Shown in pieces: positions 43,989-52,867 of a DNA stretch of 64,000 bases. The DNA is from Aminivibrio pyruvatiphilus (lineage in GTDB: Bacteria > Synergistota > Synergistia > Synergistales > Aminobacteriaceae). The notes below the pieces were generated by a model. It was given only the letters and a program-made list of their open reading frames with translations, was not told where the DNA came from and ran no database searches. Every line of letters begins with the position of its first letter. Within the stretch, counting starts at the first letter, position 1. The stretch spans positions 22,911 to 86,910 of the forward strand of contig NZ_SORI01000014.1 in NCBI RefSeq assembly GCF_004366815.1, given 5' to 3'. The position numbers and the translations under genes are program-made.

Positions 43989-45035
43989 TCAGAATTTCCG
44001 TCGTCTGCCCTTTCTTTTGTTGACGAGGATGCCGCTCCTTCCCAGGGCCTGGAGCTTGTCGATCTCGGCGAGGGCCTTGCCCGTACCGAGGGCGACGCAT
44101 TCCATGGGATCGTCCGCCGTGAAGCAGTTGATGCCCGTGTGCCTGGTAATGAGGTCGGGGAGGCCTCTCAGCAGCGAACCGCCGCCCGTGAGGACGATTC
44201 CCCTGTCTATTATATCGGCGGAGAGTTCGGGCGGCGTTAGCTCCAGAACATTCCGAACTCCATCAATCAGCGCCTGAACCATCTCGCCGATGGCCATGGA
44301 AACGCTGGCACTGGAGACCTCGATCTGCCTGGGAAGCCCCTGGACGAGGTCCCGTCCCTTGAGGACCATGACCGTTTCCTCCTCCTCCTGGAGGCAGGTG
44401 CCTATCATTATTTTCAGGTTCTCGGCGGTCTGTTCGCCGATGGCCAGGCTGTACTGCTTGCGGAGGTAGCGCATGATGCCCTCGTCGAAACGGTCGCCGC
44501 CGATGCGGAGAGACTTGGACACCACGATGCCCCCGAGGGAGATGACGGCGATATCGGTGGTGCCGCCGCCGATGTCCACCACCATTTTGCCCCGGGGCTC
44601 CTCCACGTTGAGATTGGCGCCTATGGCTGCCGCCATGGGCTCCTCGATGAGGTAGGCTTCCTTGGCGCCCACTTCCACGGCGGCTTCAAGGACCGCCCGG
44701 CGCTCCACGTCGGTGGCGCCCGACGGGACACAGATCATGACCCGGTTGCGGAAAAAGCGGCTGAAGCCCCGCTGGACTCTGCGCATGAAGTGGTGCAGCA
44801 TGGCCTCCGTCATGGTGTAGTCGGCGATGACGCCGTCCCGCAGCGGGCGGACCGATGTTATGCTTCCCGGCGTGCGGCCCACCATGTTCTTGGCCTCGTA
44901 GCCCACGGCGAGTATTTTCCCGGTATCAAGGTCCACGGCCACCACGGAGGGTTCCCTCAGGACGATACCCTTGTTTTTTACATAAATAAGTACGGTTGCT
45001 GTTCCAAGGTCTATTCCGATATCCGTTCCAAACAC
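43989..45035 (-). CDS. mreB: Rod-shape-determining actin homologue MreB/Mbl
   Basis: ATP-dependent filament that directs lateral wall synthesis. 348 residues: phosphate 1 IGIDLGTATVLIY, phosphate 2 MVVDIGGGTTDIAVISLGG, and adenosine motif IVLTGGGSLLRGLPDLI. Starts with GTG 45035 behind AGGAGG. The C terminus KRKGRRRKF is strongly basic. mreC and mreD are not adjacent; the next genes are flagellar rod genes, as seen in some Firmicutes and Synergistota. Confidence 0.96.
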   Translation of the reverse strand: MFGTDIGIDLGTATVLIYVKNKGIVLREPSVVAVDLDTGKILAVGYEAKNMVGRTPGSITSVRPLRDGVIADYTMTEAMLHHFMRRVQRGFSRFFRNRVMICVPSGATDVERRAVLEAAVEVGAKEAYLIEEPMAAAIGANLNVEEPRGKMVVDIGGGTTDIAVISLGGIVVSKSLRIGGDRFDEGIMRYLRKQYSLAIGEQTAENLKIMIGTCLQEEEETVMVLKGRDLVQGLPRQIEVSSASVSMAIGEMVQALIDGVRNVLELTPPELSADIIDRGIVLTGGGSLLRGLPDLITRHTGINCFTADDPMECVALGTGKALAEIDKLQALGRSGILVNKRKGRRRKF

Positions 45036-45131
45036 GGCGTCTTCCTCCTTTGGACGACGAAAAGCATGTTTCGGGGGGTCCCCACGGCTCCCCTTTCCGG
45101 CAAATTTCTCCGGATTTGAAAAACGACTGGT

Positions 45132-45899
45132 CTATTCTACCCTGTACGGGCCAAATGGGGTACCCTCCCCATAGCTCACTTTCCACAAGTACAAACCCTC
45201 GGCGGGTGCTGTCATGGCCGAGTTTTCCCTGGCCTGCCCCCCGAGAAGGCCCTTCAGCCATTCTACGGATTTTTTTCCCCGCCCCACGGCGTTCAGGTTG
45301 CCCGCCATGATGCGGACCATGTTGGTGAGAAAGGCGTTTCCCCGGACGGTGAACACGGCGAGACGGCCCTTTCTCGTGACCGAGGCGGTGTGGATGGTGC
45401 GCACCGTCCGTTCCGGGCATTCGGCCGTCTTGCAGAACGCCCGGAAGTCATGGTCGCCTTCGAAAAGGGCGCAGGCCCGGCGGACTTCCTCGAAATCCCA
45501 CCGGAAACGGTTCCACCAGACCCGTCCGTGGAGAAAGGGAGGCAGGGCGTTTCCGTGCCAGATGAAGAAGCGGTATTCCCTCCAGAGGGCATGCCGCCTG
45601 GCGTCGAATCCCGGGAGTACCCGGGCGGCCTCGAGGACGGCGATGTCCGGGGGAAGGCGGAAGTTGACCGCCAGGACGAGTTTATCGGGCCGCCATTCCT
45701 TTTCCAGTTCAAAGGAGATCACCTGGCCGCAGGCATGAACCCCCGCGTCGGTGCGACCGGCAGCGGTGACGGTGACGGGTTTTCCCTCGAGAGCGGCAAG
45801 GCTCTCCTCGATTTTCTCCTGGACGCCTGTACCCATGGCCTGGCGCTGCCATCCGGAATATGCCGTACCCATGTAGCCGACCCGGGCTGCGTAGCGCAT
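45132..45899 (-). CDS. truA: tRNA pseudouridine(38-40) synthase TruA
   Basis: 255 residues. Catalytic Asp in GRTDAGVHACGQ, start YAARVGYMGTAYSGWQRQ and late VRGNAFLTNMVRIMAG. ATG 45899 overlaps the ecfT stop by one base. The order ecfA-ecfA-ecfT-truA after rplQ is common in Firmicutes and related groups. Confidence 0.97.
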   Translation of the reverse strand: MRYAARVGYMGTAYSGWQRQAMGTGVQEKIEESLAALEGKPVTVTAAGRTDAGVHACGQVISFELEKEWRPDKLVLAVNFRLPPDIAVLEAARVLPGFDARRHALWREYRFFIWHGNALPPFLHGRVWWNRFRWDFEEVRRACALFEGDHDFRAFCKTAECPERTVRTIHTASVTRKGRLAVFTVRGNAFLTNMVRIMAGNLNAVGRGKKSVEWLKGLLGGQARENSAMTAPAEGLYLWKVSYGEGTPFGPYRVE

Positions 45900-46708
45900 C
45901 AGGCGAGACTCCGGTCGATAGTGACGAGGAGAATGACCACGGCGGGAACCAGGAGCAGGGCCGCCGTATCGGCCGCCTTCCAGGCGAGGGGGGACATGCG
46001 GGTCCTGCCCGTTCCGCCCCGGTAGCACCGGGCTTCCATGGCCACGGCGAGGTCTTCCGCCCGCTGGAAGACGATGACGAACAGGGGGATCAGCACCGGG
46101 AGGAAGGCCTTCAGCCGCTTCCACAGGCCGCCCCGGTCGAAGGAGGCGCCCCTGGCGAGCTGGGCTTTCATGATGCGGTCCGTCTCGTCGAGGAGGGTCG
46201 GGATAAAACGGAGGGCTATGGTCATCATCATGGCCAGTTCGTGGGCCGGAAAGCCGAACCGGGCGAAGGGGGAAAAGAGCCGTTCCAGCCCGTCGGCCAG
46301 CTCCATGGGCCTGGTGGTCAGGGTGAGGAATGAGGCGAAGAGCACGAGGAACAGAAGGCGGAGCCCCATGTAGGCGGCAAGGATAAGACCTTCACGGGAT
46401 ATGGTGACGATGCCGAGGGAGACGAGGGGCGTCCCCGAGGTAAAGAAAATATGAATGGAGGCGGTGAAAAGCACCAGGATAAGGACGGGTTTGGCCGACC
46501 GCAGGACGAGCCGGAAGGGAAGGCGGGCCCCTGCGGTCAGGCACGCGAGAAGGACCCCCCACACGGAAAAGACGGCGGGGTGCTTCGCGAGAAAAATACC
46601 GGTCAGCAGGACGAGGACGGCTATGATCTTGCACCGCGGGTCGAGGCGGTGCACCGGTGATTCCGACGGAACGTACTGGCCGAAGGTGAGATGGTTGAAG
46701 AATTTCAT
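45899..46708 (-). CDS. ecfT: ECF transporter transmembrane subunit EcfT
   Basis: Couples the two ATPases to a substrate-binding S component in vitamin or metal uptake. 269 residues with several hydrophobic helices (for example IIAVLVLLTGIFLA, LLFLVLFASFLTL) and the coupling motifs around MKAQLARGASF and MEARCYRGG. ATG 46708 overlaps the ATPase gene by four bases. Confidence 0.95.
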   Translation of the reverse strand: MKFFNHLTFGQYVPSESPVHRLDPRCKIIAVLVLLTGIFLAKHPAVFSVWGVLLACLTAGARLPFRLVLRSAKPVLILVLFTASIHIFFTSGTPLVSLGIVTISREGLILAAYMGLRLLFLVLFASFLTLTTRPMELADGLERLFSPFARFGFPAHELAMMMTIALRFIPTLLDETDRIMKAQLARGASFDRGGLWKRLKAFLPVLIPLFVIVFQRAEDLAVAMEARCYRGGTGRTRMSPLAWKAADTAALLLVPAVVILLVTIDRSLA

Positions 46709-47544
46709 TTCTGACTCCCGAAAAGGGCGGATTTGATTTCTTTCCAGTTCCAGGTGAGGGGGACATTTTTTCCCCGTTCCCGGAGGGCGGCGGACAGGGC
46801 GGCGATCTCTGGAAGCTGCAGCCCCGGCACAGGATGGGTGCGGAGATGGTCCAGCACCGCGGCAGGGGTGTCGCAGACGATCCGGCGGCCCCCGTCCAGC
46901 ACAAGGATGCGGTCGCTCATCTGGAGAGCGATGTCCAGGTCGTGGGTAACCAGCAGGATGCCCATTCCTTCGTTCCGGAGTCCGGACAGGAGGCGGGTGA
47001 GTTCCTTCCTTGAAAAGGAGTCGAGGCCGGCGGTGGGCTCGTCGAGCACGAGGTAGTCCGGCCGGGAGGACAGGACGGAGGCGATGGCGGCCTTCCGTTT
47101 TTCTCCCCCCGAGAGGTGGAAAGGGCTTCTTCCGAGGCATCCCTCGTCAAGACCGACCTGGGCGGCGGCGGCCGAAACCCGGCCGGGGATGTCTTCCTCG
47201 GGAACACCCCAGTTGCGGGGTGCGAAGGCGAGTTCATCGCTGACCGTTTCAGCGAAGAGCTGCTGTTCGGGGTACTGGAACACCAGGCCCACCTTCCGGC
47301 GGATTTCCCGGAGGCTCGGGCTTTTTTCCTTCACTTCAAGTCCATCGATGAAGATCTTCCCCTCCATGGGCAGGAGAATGCCGTTCAGGTGCTGGGCGAG
47401 AGTAGACTTGCCGCTTCCCGTATGGCCCACCACGGAAAACCATGTGCCTGCGGGAAATTCGAAGGAGATGTCCCGGAGGGCGCGGGTTTCGAGGGGGGTT
47501 CCCGGGTGATAGGTGTGGCCGAGGCCGGATACTGTTATTGACAT
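46705..47544 (-). CDS. ecfA2: ECF transporter ATPase EcfA (second subunit)
   Basis: 279 residues. Walker A GHTGSGKST, Q-loop FQYPEQQLF, signature LSGGEKRKAAIASVL, Walker B YLVLDEPTAGLD and switch His in LLVTHDLD. Pairs with the upstream ATPase, overlapping it by ten bases. No S component is in the window, so it probably serves several of them as a shared module. Confidence 0.95.
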   Translation of the reverse strand: MSITVSGLGHTYHPGTPLETRALRDISFEFPAGTWFSVVGHTGSGKSTLAQHLNGILLPMEGKIFIDGLEVKEKSPSLREIRRKVGLVFQYPEQQLFAETVSDELAFAPRNWGVPEEDIPGRVSAAAAQVGLDEGCLGRSPFHLSGGEKRKAAIASVLSSRPDYLVLDEPTAGLDSFSRKELTRLLSGLRNEGMGILLVTHDLDIALQMSDRILVLDGGRRIVCDTPAAVLDHLRTHPVPGLQLPEIAALSAALRERGKNVPLTWNWKEIKSALFGSQK

Positions 47545-48380
47545 AGTGCGTCGGCCATGGCCGCCACCGTGGGAACAGGAGGAACGGAACGCCCCTCTGC
47601 CCTGAGGTCGCGCCAGAAAGACACGAGAGGGGGAATGTCGAGCCCCCACTCTTTGAAGGGAAGGTCGGAGAGGAAAAGATCGGAAACGGCTCCCTCCCAC
47701 GCGATTTCCCCCCTGTGAAGGATGACCGCCCGGTCGCAGGAGAGAATTTCCTCGAGGCGGTGGGTGATGGAGACGATGGTCTTTCCCGAGGCATGGAGGT
47801 TGCTGAGAACACGGAGAAGCTCGGTCCGCCCGGCGGGATCGAGCATGGCCGTGGGCTCGTCGAGAACGAGGCACGGTGTGTCCATGGCGAGGGCACCGGC
47901 CACGGCGAGCCGCTGTTTTTCTCCTCCCGAGAGGGTGTAGGTCGGTTTTTTCCGCTTTTCAAGCAGTCCGGCCACGGTCAGGGCGGCCTCCACCCGCTGG
48001 ACGATTTCCTCGGGGAGGACTCCCTGGTTTTCCGGTCCGAAGGCCGCGTCCTCCTCCACCACGGTGCCCACGATCTGGTTTTCCGGGTTCTGGAAGACCA
48101 TGGCGACGGTGCTCCGGATAGGGAAGACGTTTTTCTCATCCCTGGTGGAAAGACCGTATACAAGACAATCGCCCTGCGAGGGTACCAGCAGGGCGTTCAG
48201 GTGCTTCGCAAGGGTGGATTTGCCTGATCCGTTGCTTCCGAGCAGTGCCACCCACTCCCCCTCATATATGGAAAGCGTCACGTTCCGCAGGGCGGGGCGG
48301 GCACGGCCGGAGCTGTCGGCCGCTCCTCCGGGATAGACGAAAGTCACATCCCGGAGTTCGCATACCGTTTTTCGGGGCAT
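47535..48380 (-). CDS. ecfA1: ECF transporter ATPase EcfA (first subunit)
   Basis: 281 residues. Walker A GSNGSGKST, Q-loop FQNPENQIVG, signature LSGGEKQRLAVAGAL, Walker B LVLDEPTAMLD, switch His in SITHRLEE. Starts two bases after the rplQ stop, so the transporter is read from the ribosomal operon. Confidence 0.95.
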   Translation of the reverse strand: MPRKTVCELRDVTFVYPGGAADSSGRARPALRNVTLSIYEGEWVALLGSNGSGKSTLAKHLNALLVPSQGDCLVYGLSTRDEKNVFPIRSTVAMVFQNPENQIVGTVVEEDAAFGPENQGVLPEEIVQRVEAALTVAGLLEKRKKPTYTLSGGEKQRLAVAGALAMDTPCLVLDEPTAMLDPAGRTELLRVLSNLHASGKTIVSITHRLEEILSCDRAVILHRGEIAWEGAVSDLFLSDLPFKEWGLDIPPLVSFWRDLRAEGRSVPPVPTVAAMADALCQ

Positions 48381-48382
48381 AA

Positions 48383-48736
48383 TCAGTCGACCAGGGCTAT
48401 GACCGCCATGGGGGAGCCGTCGCCGTGACGGTTCCCTGTCTTGATGATGCGGGTGTATCCGCCCGGCCGGCTGGCATACCGCTTTGCAAGGTCGTCGAAA
48501 AGTTTGATGGCGGCTTCCTTGTGGGCCATCTTGGACCGGACGATGCGCCGGTCGTGGATGGTGCCGCCCTTGGCCCGGGTGATGAGCCGCTCGGCGTACC
48601 GGCGGAGCTCCTTTGCCCGGGTGACGGTGGTGGTGATGCTCTCTTCAAGGAAAAGGCTGGCCGCCATATTGGACAGCATGGCCCTTCTGTGGCTGCCATA
48701 CCGGCCGAGCGTCCGGCTATCCATACGATGTCTCAT
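48383..48736 (-). CDS. rplQ: 50S ribosomal protein L17
   Basis: 117 residues; LGRYGSHRRAMLSNMAASLF near the start and GGYTRIIKTGNRHGDG near the end are L17 hallmarks. Last ribosomal gene of the alpha operon, five bases after rpoA. L17 lies near the polypeptide exit site. Confidence 0.98.
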   Translation of the reverse strand: MRHRMDSRTLGRYGSHRRAMLSNMAASLFLEESITTTVTRAKELRRYAERLITRAKGGTIHDRRIVRSKMAHKEAAIKLFDDLAKRYASRPGGYTRIIKTGNRHGDGSPMAVIALVD

Positions 48737-48741
48737 GGAAA

Positions 48742-49755
48742 TTAATCCTCCTTAGTTGACTTTGTATCGCCCTTGTCGCCCGAGATGATGGCTCCGAGCT
48801 TTTCCATTTTCTCTTCGATCTCCCGGAGGGAAATCTTGCCGAGGTTGCGGATCTTCAGCAGGTCTTCCCTGGTTTTGCTCATGAGATCGCCTATGGTGTG
48901 GATTCCGCCCCTGAGAAGGCAGTTCTCGCTGCGGATGGAGAGTTCAAGGTCACGGACGGGCCGGGCGAGATAATCGTCCTCTTCGCCGGAGCGTTCCGCA
49001 GCCGCGTCGGCTCCGCCCTGGGAAGCGGGAGCGTCCTGTTCGGCCCTTTCCTCGGGGTGCTTCTTCTCCATGTCCTCCACGAAATTCGCGAAGTACCCCC
49101 GCAGGATCTTCGACGCTTCGCATACGGTGGACTCCGGCGTATGGACCCCGTTGGTCCAGACCTGGAGCACGAGCCGTTCGTAGTCGGTCCGCTGGCCCAC
49201 CCGGGCGGCTTCCACATCGTAGTTCACCTTCAGGACAGGTGAAAAGATGGCGTCTACCATAAGGGCGTCCACGGGAAGATACGGGGGGCGGGGACGTTCC
49301 ATGGAAGCGTACCCCACGCCCTGTTCCACGTAGATCTGCATGGAAAGCCTGGCGCCTTCCTCCATGGTGCAGATGGGAGCGTCGGGCCTGACGAACTCCA
49401 CTTCGCTGTCGGGCTGGATGTCGGCGGCCGTCACGGTTCCCGCCCCCTCCACTTCCAGGTGGAGCACCCGTACTTCACTGCTGAAGGAGCGCACCGGAAC
49501 ATGCTTGAGGTTCAGCAGTATCTCGATGACATCTTCCCGGACTCCGGGGATGGTGCTGAACTCATGGAGCACGCCGTCAATGCGGACCGACGATATGGCC
49601 GCTCCCCTGATCGAGGAAAGGAGAACCCTGCGGAGCGAATTGCCAAGGGTAGCTCCATATCCACGCTCAAGGGGTTCGATATGAACCTTCGCGAAGGTGG
49701 GATTGCTTTCCTCGATTCGGATTTCAGGCCGCATATGTTCCAAGGTTTCCAACAC
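48742..49755 (-). CDS. rpoA: RNA polymerase alpha subunit
   Basis: Assembles the polymerase and contacts UP elements and activators. N-terminal domain with ATLGNSLRRVLLSS (dimerisation), linker rich in Glu/Ala/Gln (about 235-260), C-terminal domain LSIRSENCLLRGGIHTIGDL and LGKISLREIEEK. The start is uncertain: GTG 49755 gives 337 residues but overlaps its only ribosome site; TTG 49743 has good spacing from AAAGGTG, and ATG 49734 fits the family N terminus best (MRPEIRIEE). Confidence 0.98.
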   Translation of the reverse strand: MLETLEHMRPEIRIEESNPTFAKVHIEPLERGYGATLGNSLRRVLLSSIRGAAISSVRIDGVLHEFSTIPGVREDVIEILLNLKHVPVRSFSSEVRVLHLEVEGAGTVTAADIQPDSEVEFVRPDAPICTMEEGARLSMQIYVEQGVGYASMERPRPPYLPVDALMVDAIFSPVLKVNYDVEAARVGQRTDYERLVLQVWTNGVHTPESTVCEASKILRGYFANFVEDMEKKHPEERAEQDAPASQGGADAAAERSGEEDDYLARPVRDLELSIRSENCLLRGGIHTIGDLMSKTREDLLKIRNLGKISLREIEEKMEKLGAIISGDKGDTKSTKED

Positions 49756-49766
49756 CTTTCACGCCA

Positions 49767-50402
49767 TTATCTGGCATAAAACTCGACGACGAGCTGTTCG
49801 GTCACAGGCGCATCAATCTGGTCACGCGCGGGAAGCGCGATGATCTTTCCTTCAATCTTCTCGGAATTGACCTCGAGCCACTGGGGCACGGTACGGGCGG
49901 CGGCAACTTCCGCGTTTTCCTTCAGGAGGGCCGTTTCGCGGCTCTTCTCTGCGGCGGCGACTACATCGCCTGCACTGACAAGGAAGCTGGGGATGTCCAC
50001 CCTTTTGCCGTTCACGAGAAAGTGTCCGTGAAGAACAAGCTGCCTCGCCTGCTTTCTGCTGGTGGCGAAGCCGAGACGGTAGACCACGTTATCCAGCCTG
50101 CGCTCGAGAAGCTGCAGGAAGTTGTGGCCGGTCTGACCGGACATCTTGTTCGCGATCTCGTAAATTCTGTGAAACTGCGCTTCGTTCATGCCGTAGAACC
50201 GGCGGAGCTTCTGCTTCTCCCGGAGACGGATCCCGTATTCGCTGATCTTTGTCCGGGGGCGTCCCTTTTTCATCCTCGTGTTGGCTCCGGCCTCGCTTTT
50301 CGTGATGGCGCACTTCGCGGAATAGCAACGGTCGCCCTTCAGGAAGAGCTTGGTTCCCTCAGCCTTGCACTGACGGCACGAAGGCCCTATATATCTGCTC
50401 AT
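49767..50402 (-). CDS. rpsD: 30S ribosomal protein S4, zinc-binding form
   Basis: 211 residues. S4 starts 30S assembly. Cys9, Cys12, Cys26 and Cys31 form a zinc knuckle (the C+ type). S4 RNA-binding domain with RLDNVVYRLGFATSRKQARQ (key parts LDNVVYRLGF and RKQARQLVLHGH). In many bacteria S4 represses this operon; no repression site was identified. Confidence 0.98.
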   Translation of the reverse strand: MSRYIGPSCRQCKAEGTKLFLKGDRCYSAKCAITKSEAGANTRMKKGRPRTKISEYGIRLREKQKLRRFYGMNEAQFHRIYEIANKMSGQTGHNFLQLLERRLDNVVYRLGFATSRKQARQLVLHGHFLVNGKRVDIPSFLVSAGDVVAAAEKSRETALLKENAEVAAARTVPQWLEVNSEKIEGKIIALPARDQIDAPVTEQLVVEFYAR

Positions 50403-50435
50403 AAGAAATACATTCCCTCCTTGACTGACCTTTTC

Positions 50436-50828
50436 CTACACTCTGCGCCGCTTCGGAGGACGGCAGCCGTTGTGAGGAATGGGGGTGGTGTCCTTTATCA
50501 TGTTCACCTGGAGCCCTGCCGCCTGGAGCGACCTGATGGCGGACTCGCGGCCGGGGCCGGGGCCCTTGACGACCACGTCGATCTCCTGGACTCCGTGCTC
50601 CTGAACAGCTTTGGCGACCTGGGTCGCGGCGATCTGGGCAGCGAAGGGGGTGGACTTTCTCGTTCCCTTGAAGCCCACGTTTCCGCCGGAAGCCCATGCG
50701 AGAATGTTGCCGCCCTTGTCGCTCACGCAGACGATGGTATTGTTGAACGTGGAATAGATGTGGGCGACACCATAGCTGATATTCTTTCTTTCCTTGCGTT
50801 TCCCTTTACGGACCGTACGCTTGGCCAC
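50436..50828 (-). CDS. rpsK: 30S ribosomal protein S11
   Basis: 130 residues beginning at GTG; basic N terminus, [14 protein letters not shown] and the C-terminal [19 protein letters not shown]11 forms the platform at the mRNA exit. Confidence 0.98.
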   Translation of the reverse strand: MAKRTVRKGKRKERKNISYGVAHIYSTFNNTIVCVSDKGGNILAWASGGNVGFKGTRKSTPFAAQIAATQVAKAVQEHGVQEIDVVVKGPGPGRESAIRSLQAAGLQVNMIKDTTPIPHNGCRPPKRRRV

Positions 50829-50865
50829 TTAATCCAGCCTCCTTGTTTATCCTGGGTTCAGAAGG

Positions 50866-51243
50866 CTACTTCGTAGCCATCTTCTTGCCCGCGACAGTAC
50901 GCCGGGGTCCCTTGCGGGTGCGGGCATTGGTCTTGGTCTTCTGTCCGCGGACGGGAAGACCGAGCTTGTGACGCTGGCCCCTGTAGCAGCCTATATCCAT
51001 AAGCCGCTTGATGTTCATGGACACTTCCCTGCGAAGGTCGCCTTCCACCTTGTGGTGATCCTCGATCTCCCTGCGGAGCTTCTGGGTCTCTTCCTCGGTG
51101 AGGTCCTTCACCCTGGTGTCGGGGTTCACCCCGGTGACCTGGATGATCTTCTTCGAAGTGGGAAGGCCTATTCCAAAAATATACGTCAACGCAATTTCCA
51201 CACGCTTGTCTCTGGGTATGTCTACTCCGGCGATTCGGGCCAT
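50866..51243 (-). CDS. rpsM: 30S ribosomal protein S13
   Basis: 125 residues; [20 protein letters not shown], the helix-two-turn-helix [10 protein letters not shown], and the basic tail [13 protein letters not shown] that reaches the P-site tRNA. Its ribosome site is the GGAGG at the rpmJ stop, so the two are coupled. Confidence 0.98.
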   Translation of the reverse strand: MARIAGVDIPRDKRVEIALTYIFGIGLPTSKKIIQVTGVNPDTRVKDLTEEETQKLRREIEDHHKVEGDLRREVSMNIKRLMDIGCYRGQRHKLGLPVRGQKTKTNARTRKGPRRTVAGKKMATK

Positions 51244-51251
51244 AGCCAGCC

Positions 51252-51377
51252 TTACCTCCTTGCACCCTGTCTCTGCTTATGGCGCGGATTCCTGCTGCAG
51301 ATAATCCGCACGACACCCTTGCGCCGGATGACCCGGCAGAACTCGCACATCGGCTTGACCGAAGGTTTCACTTTCAT
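51252..51377 (-). CDS. rpmJ: 50S ribosomal protein L36 (short gene)
   Basis: 41 residues: [20 protein letters not shown] at the start, then a zinc ribbon completed by Cys27 and His33 (CxxC...C...H, C+ form), and the end RQGARR. Slightly longer than the usual 37-38 residues. AGAGGAG lies ten bases before the ATG. It sits where expected, between infA and rpsM. Confidence 0.96.
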   Translation of the reverse strand: MKVKPSVKPMCEFCRVIRRKGVVRIICSRNPRHKQRQGARR

Positions 51378-51463
51378 CCATTCCACGCTCCTCTGGCAAA
51401 GAACTTAAAAACAGATGCCCTCTTCGGGGCTTCTGTAATTACCGCATTTTCTCCAAGCGTTAA

Positions 51464-51492
51464 ATTATACAGTAGTATCGGTCAGAAGAAAA
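51464..51492 (-). promoter_or_regulatory. Candidate promoter before rpmJ
   Basis: TATAAT (51464-51469) preceded by TG stands about 87 bases before rpmJ in an A/T-rich 180-base gap after infA. The -35 (TTTTCT) is poor. Confidence 0.45.
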
Positions 51493-51557
51493 TACTTTTT
51501 TGTCGGCGGGGTTCCGTTTTTGTCAAAACTTTTCAGGATCTTCTCTCCGGGTCCCCG

Positions 51558-51779
51558 CTATTTGTATCTATACACTATCCGGCCCCGTGCCAAGTCGTAG
51601 GGGGATATCTCCACCAGGACCTTGTCGCCCGGCAGAATGCGGATGAAATGAAGCCGCATTTTTCCGGAAACATGGGCGAGAATCCTGTGCCCGTTGTCGA
51701 GTTCCACCCGGAACATGGCATTTGGGAGAGGTTCGATCACTTTCCCCCGTACTTCTATCACGTCGTCTTTGTTGGACAT
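51558..51779 (-). CDS. infA: Translation initiation factor IF-1
   Basis: 73 residues, an S1/OB fold: [37 protein letters not shown] and the C-terminal [13 protein letters not shown]. Blocks the A site during initiation. Follows the KOW gene by nine bases. Confidence 0.98.
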   Translation of the reverse strand: MSNKDDVIEVRGKVIEPLPNAMFRVELDNGHRILAHVSGKMRLHFIRILPGDKVLVEISPYDLARGRIVYRYK

Positions 51780-51788
51780 GCGGTTTCT

Positions 51789-52100
51789 TCATCCTCCCTG
51801 CTGTTCATTTCGATAAAGGCCCGACAGAAGAGCCTGAAATCTTCCTGCGTCTATCCTTCCTTCCGACAGGATGCTTTGCGCGATTTCGTCAAGATACCAT
51901 CCCGTGCGCTGCAGGTGGATCGTGTTTTTTGGCTTGGGTTTCGCGGGCGTGTACTTCCGCCCGTCCGCAAGATATACCCTTCGCCCGTCTTCCGAAATTC
52001 CGACGATCACATACCATCTGCCGGCGTCTTTTCCTTTACGGGAACGAACAACTTGACCGATTCTGCACAGGCTGTCGTCGGGAAGCTCATTCAGGCCCAT
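51789..52100 (-). CDS. KOW-domain RNA-binding protein (L14e/L6e-like)
   Basis: 103 residues. N-terminal KOW segment IGQVVRSRKGKDAGRWYVIVG then DGRRVYLADGRKYTPAKPKP (key parts GQVVRSRKGKDAG and YLADGRKY), resembling archaeal and eukaryotic L14e. Such genes stand between map and infA in many Clostridia. ATG 52100 overlaps the map stop by ten bases. The C-terminal 45 residues are helical and variable. Confidence 0.88.
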   Translation of the reverse strand: MGLNELPDDSLCRIGQVVRSRKGKDAGRWYVIVGISEDGRRVYLADGRKYTPAKPKPKNTIHLQRTGWYLDEIAQSILSEGRIDAGRFQALLSGLYRNEQQGG

Positions 52101-52867
52101 GTCCACGGAGTAAGGATCTCCGGCTCTCCATCGCGGATGAGAACCGACTTTTCGAAATGAGCGGCATCGGAGCCGTCCACCGTCATGACCACCCACTGGT
52201 CACGGCCGACCTCGACTTCTTCGGCGCCGGCCATCACCATAGGCTCGATGGCCAAAGTCATTCCCGCTTTGAGTGTTATTCCCCGTCCCGGGCGCCCGTA
52301 ATTGGGTATCTGGGGCGGTTCGTGCAGATGGGCGCCGATTCCGTGCCCCGAGTAATCCCGTACGAGGCCGAAGCCGTGGGGAGCGATGAAGCTCTCTACG
52401 GCATACCCGATGTCGCCCAGGGTATTGCCGGCTTTCGCCACGGATACCGCCTGCTCAAGGCTTCCCAGGGTAACGTCGAGAAGCTTCCGTCGGACGGCGT
52501 TCACCCGACCGACGGGGTAGGTGCATGCTGCGTCCCCATAGTACCCGGAATAGCAGGTCCCGACATCGATGCTGATAATGTCGCCTTCTTCAAGGCACCG
52601 GTCGCTGCTCGGAATGCCGTGAACAATTTCCCTGTTGATGGAAGCGCACACGGCCCCGGGAAAGGGCGAGGGAATACCGGGAACCCGGTATCCCTTGAAA
52701 GCGGGGGTCGCCCCGGCCTTCCGGATGAGATCCTCTGCCGCCCGGTCAATTTCGCCGGTGGTCACTCCGGGGCGAACGATTCCGCCGATCATGTCCAGCA
52801 CGTCGGCCACGATCTTTCCCGCTTTCCGCATATAAACAAGTTCCGCTTCTTTTTTCAGTGTTATCAT
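52091..52867 (-). CDS. map: Methionine aminopeptidase type I
   Basis: Removes initiator Met from new proteins. 258 residues; metal ligands are in GDIISIDVGTCYSGYYGDAA (two Asp), GHGIGAHLHEPP (His), and the Glu residues of ALEPM-type AIEPMVMAG and near the end. ATG 52867 overlaps the adk stop by four bases. Confidence 0.97.
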   Translation of the reverse strand: MITLKKEAELVYMRKAGKIVADVLDMIGGIVRPGVTTGEIDRAAEDLIRKAGATPAFKGYRVPGIPSPFPGAVCASINREIVHGIPSSDRCLEEGDIISIDVGTCYSGYYGDAACTYPVGRVNAVRRKLLDVTLGSLEQAVSVAKAGNTLGDIGYAVESFIAPHGFGLVRDYSGHGIGAHLHEPPQIPNYGRPGRGITLKAGMTLAIEPMVMAGAEEVEVGRDQWVVMTVDGSDAAHFEKSVLIRDGEPEILTPWTWA

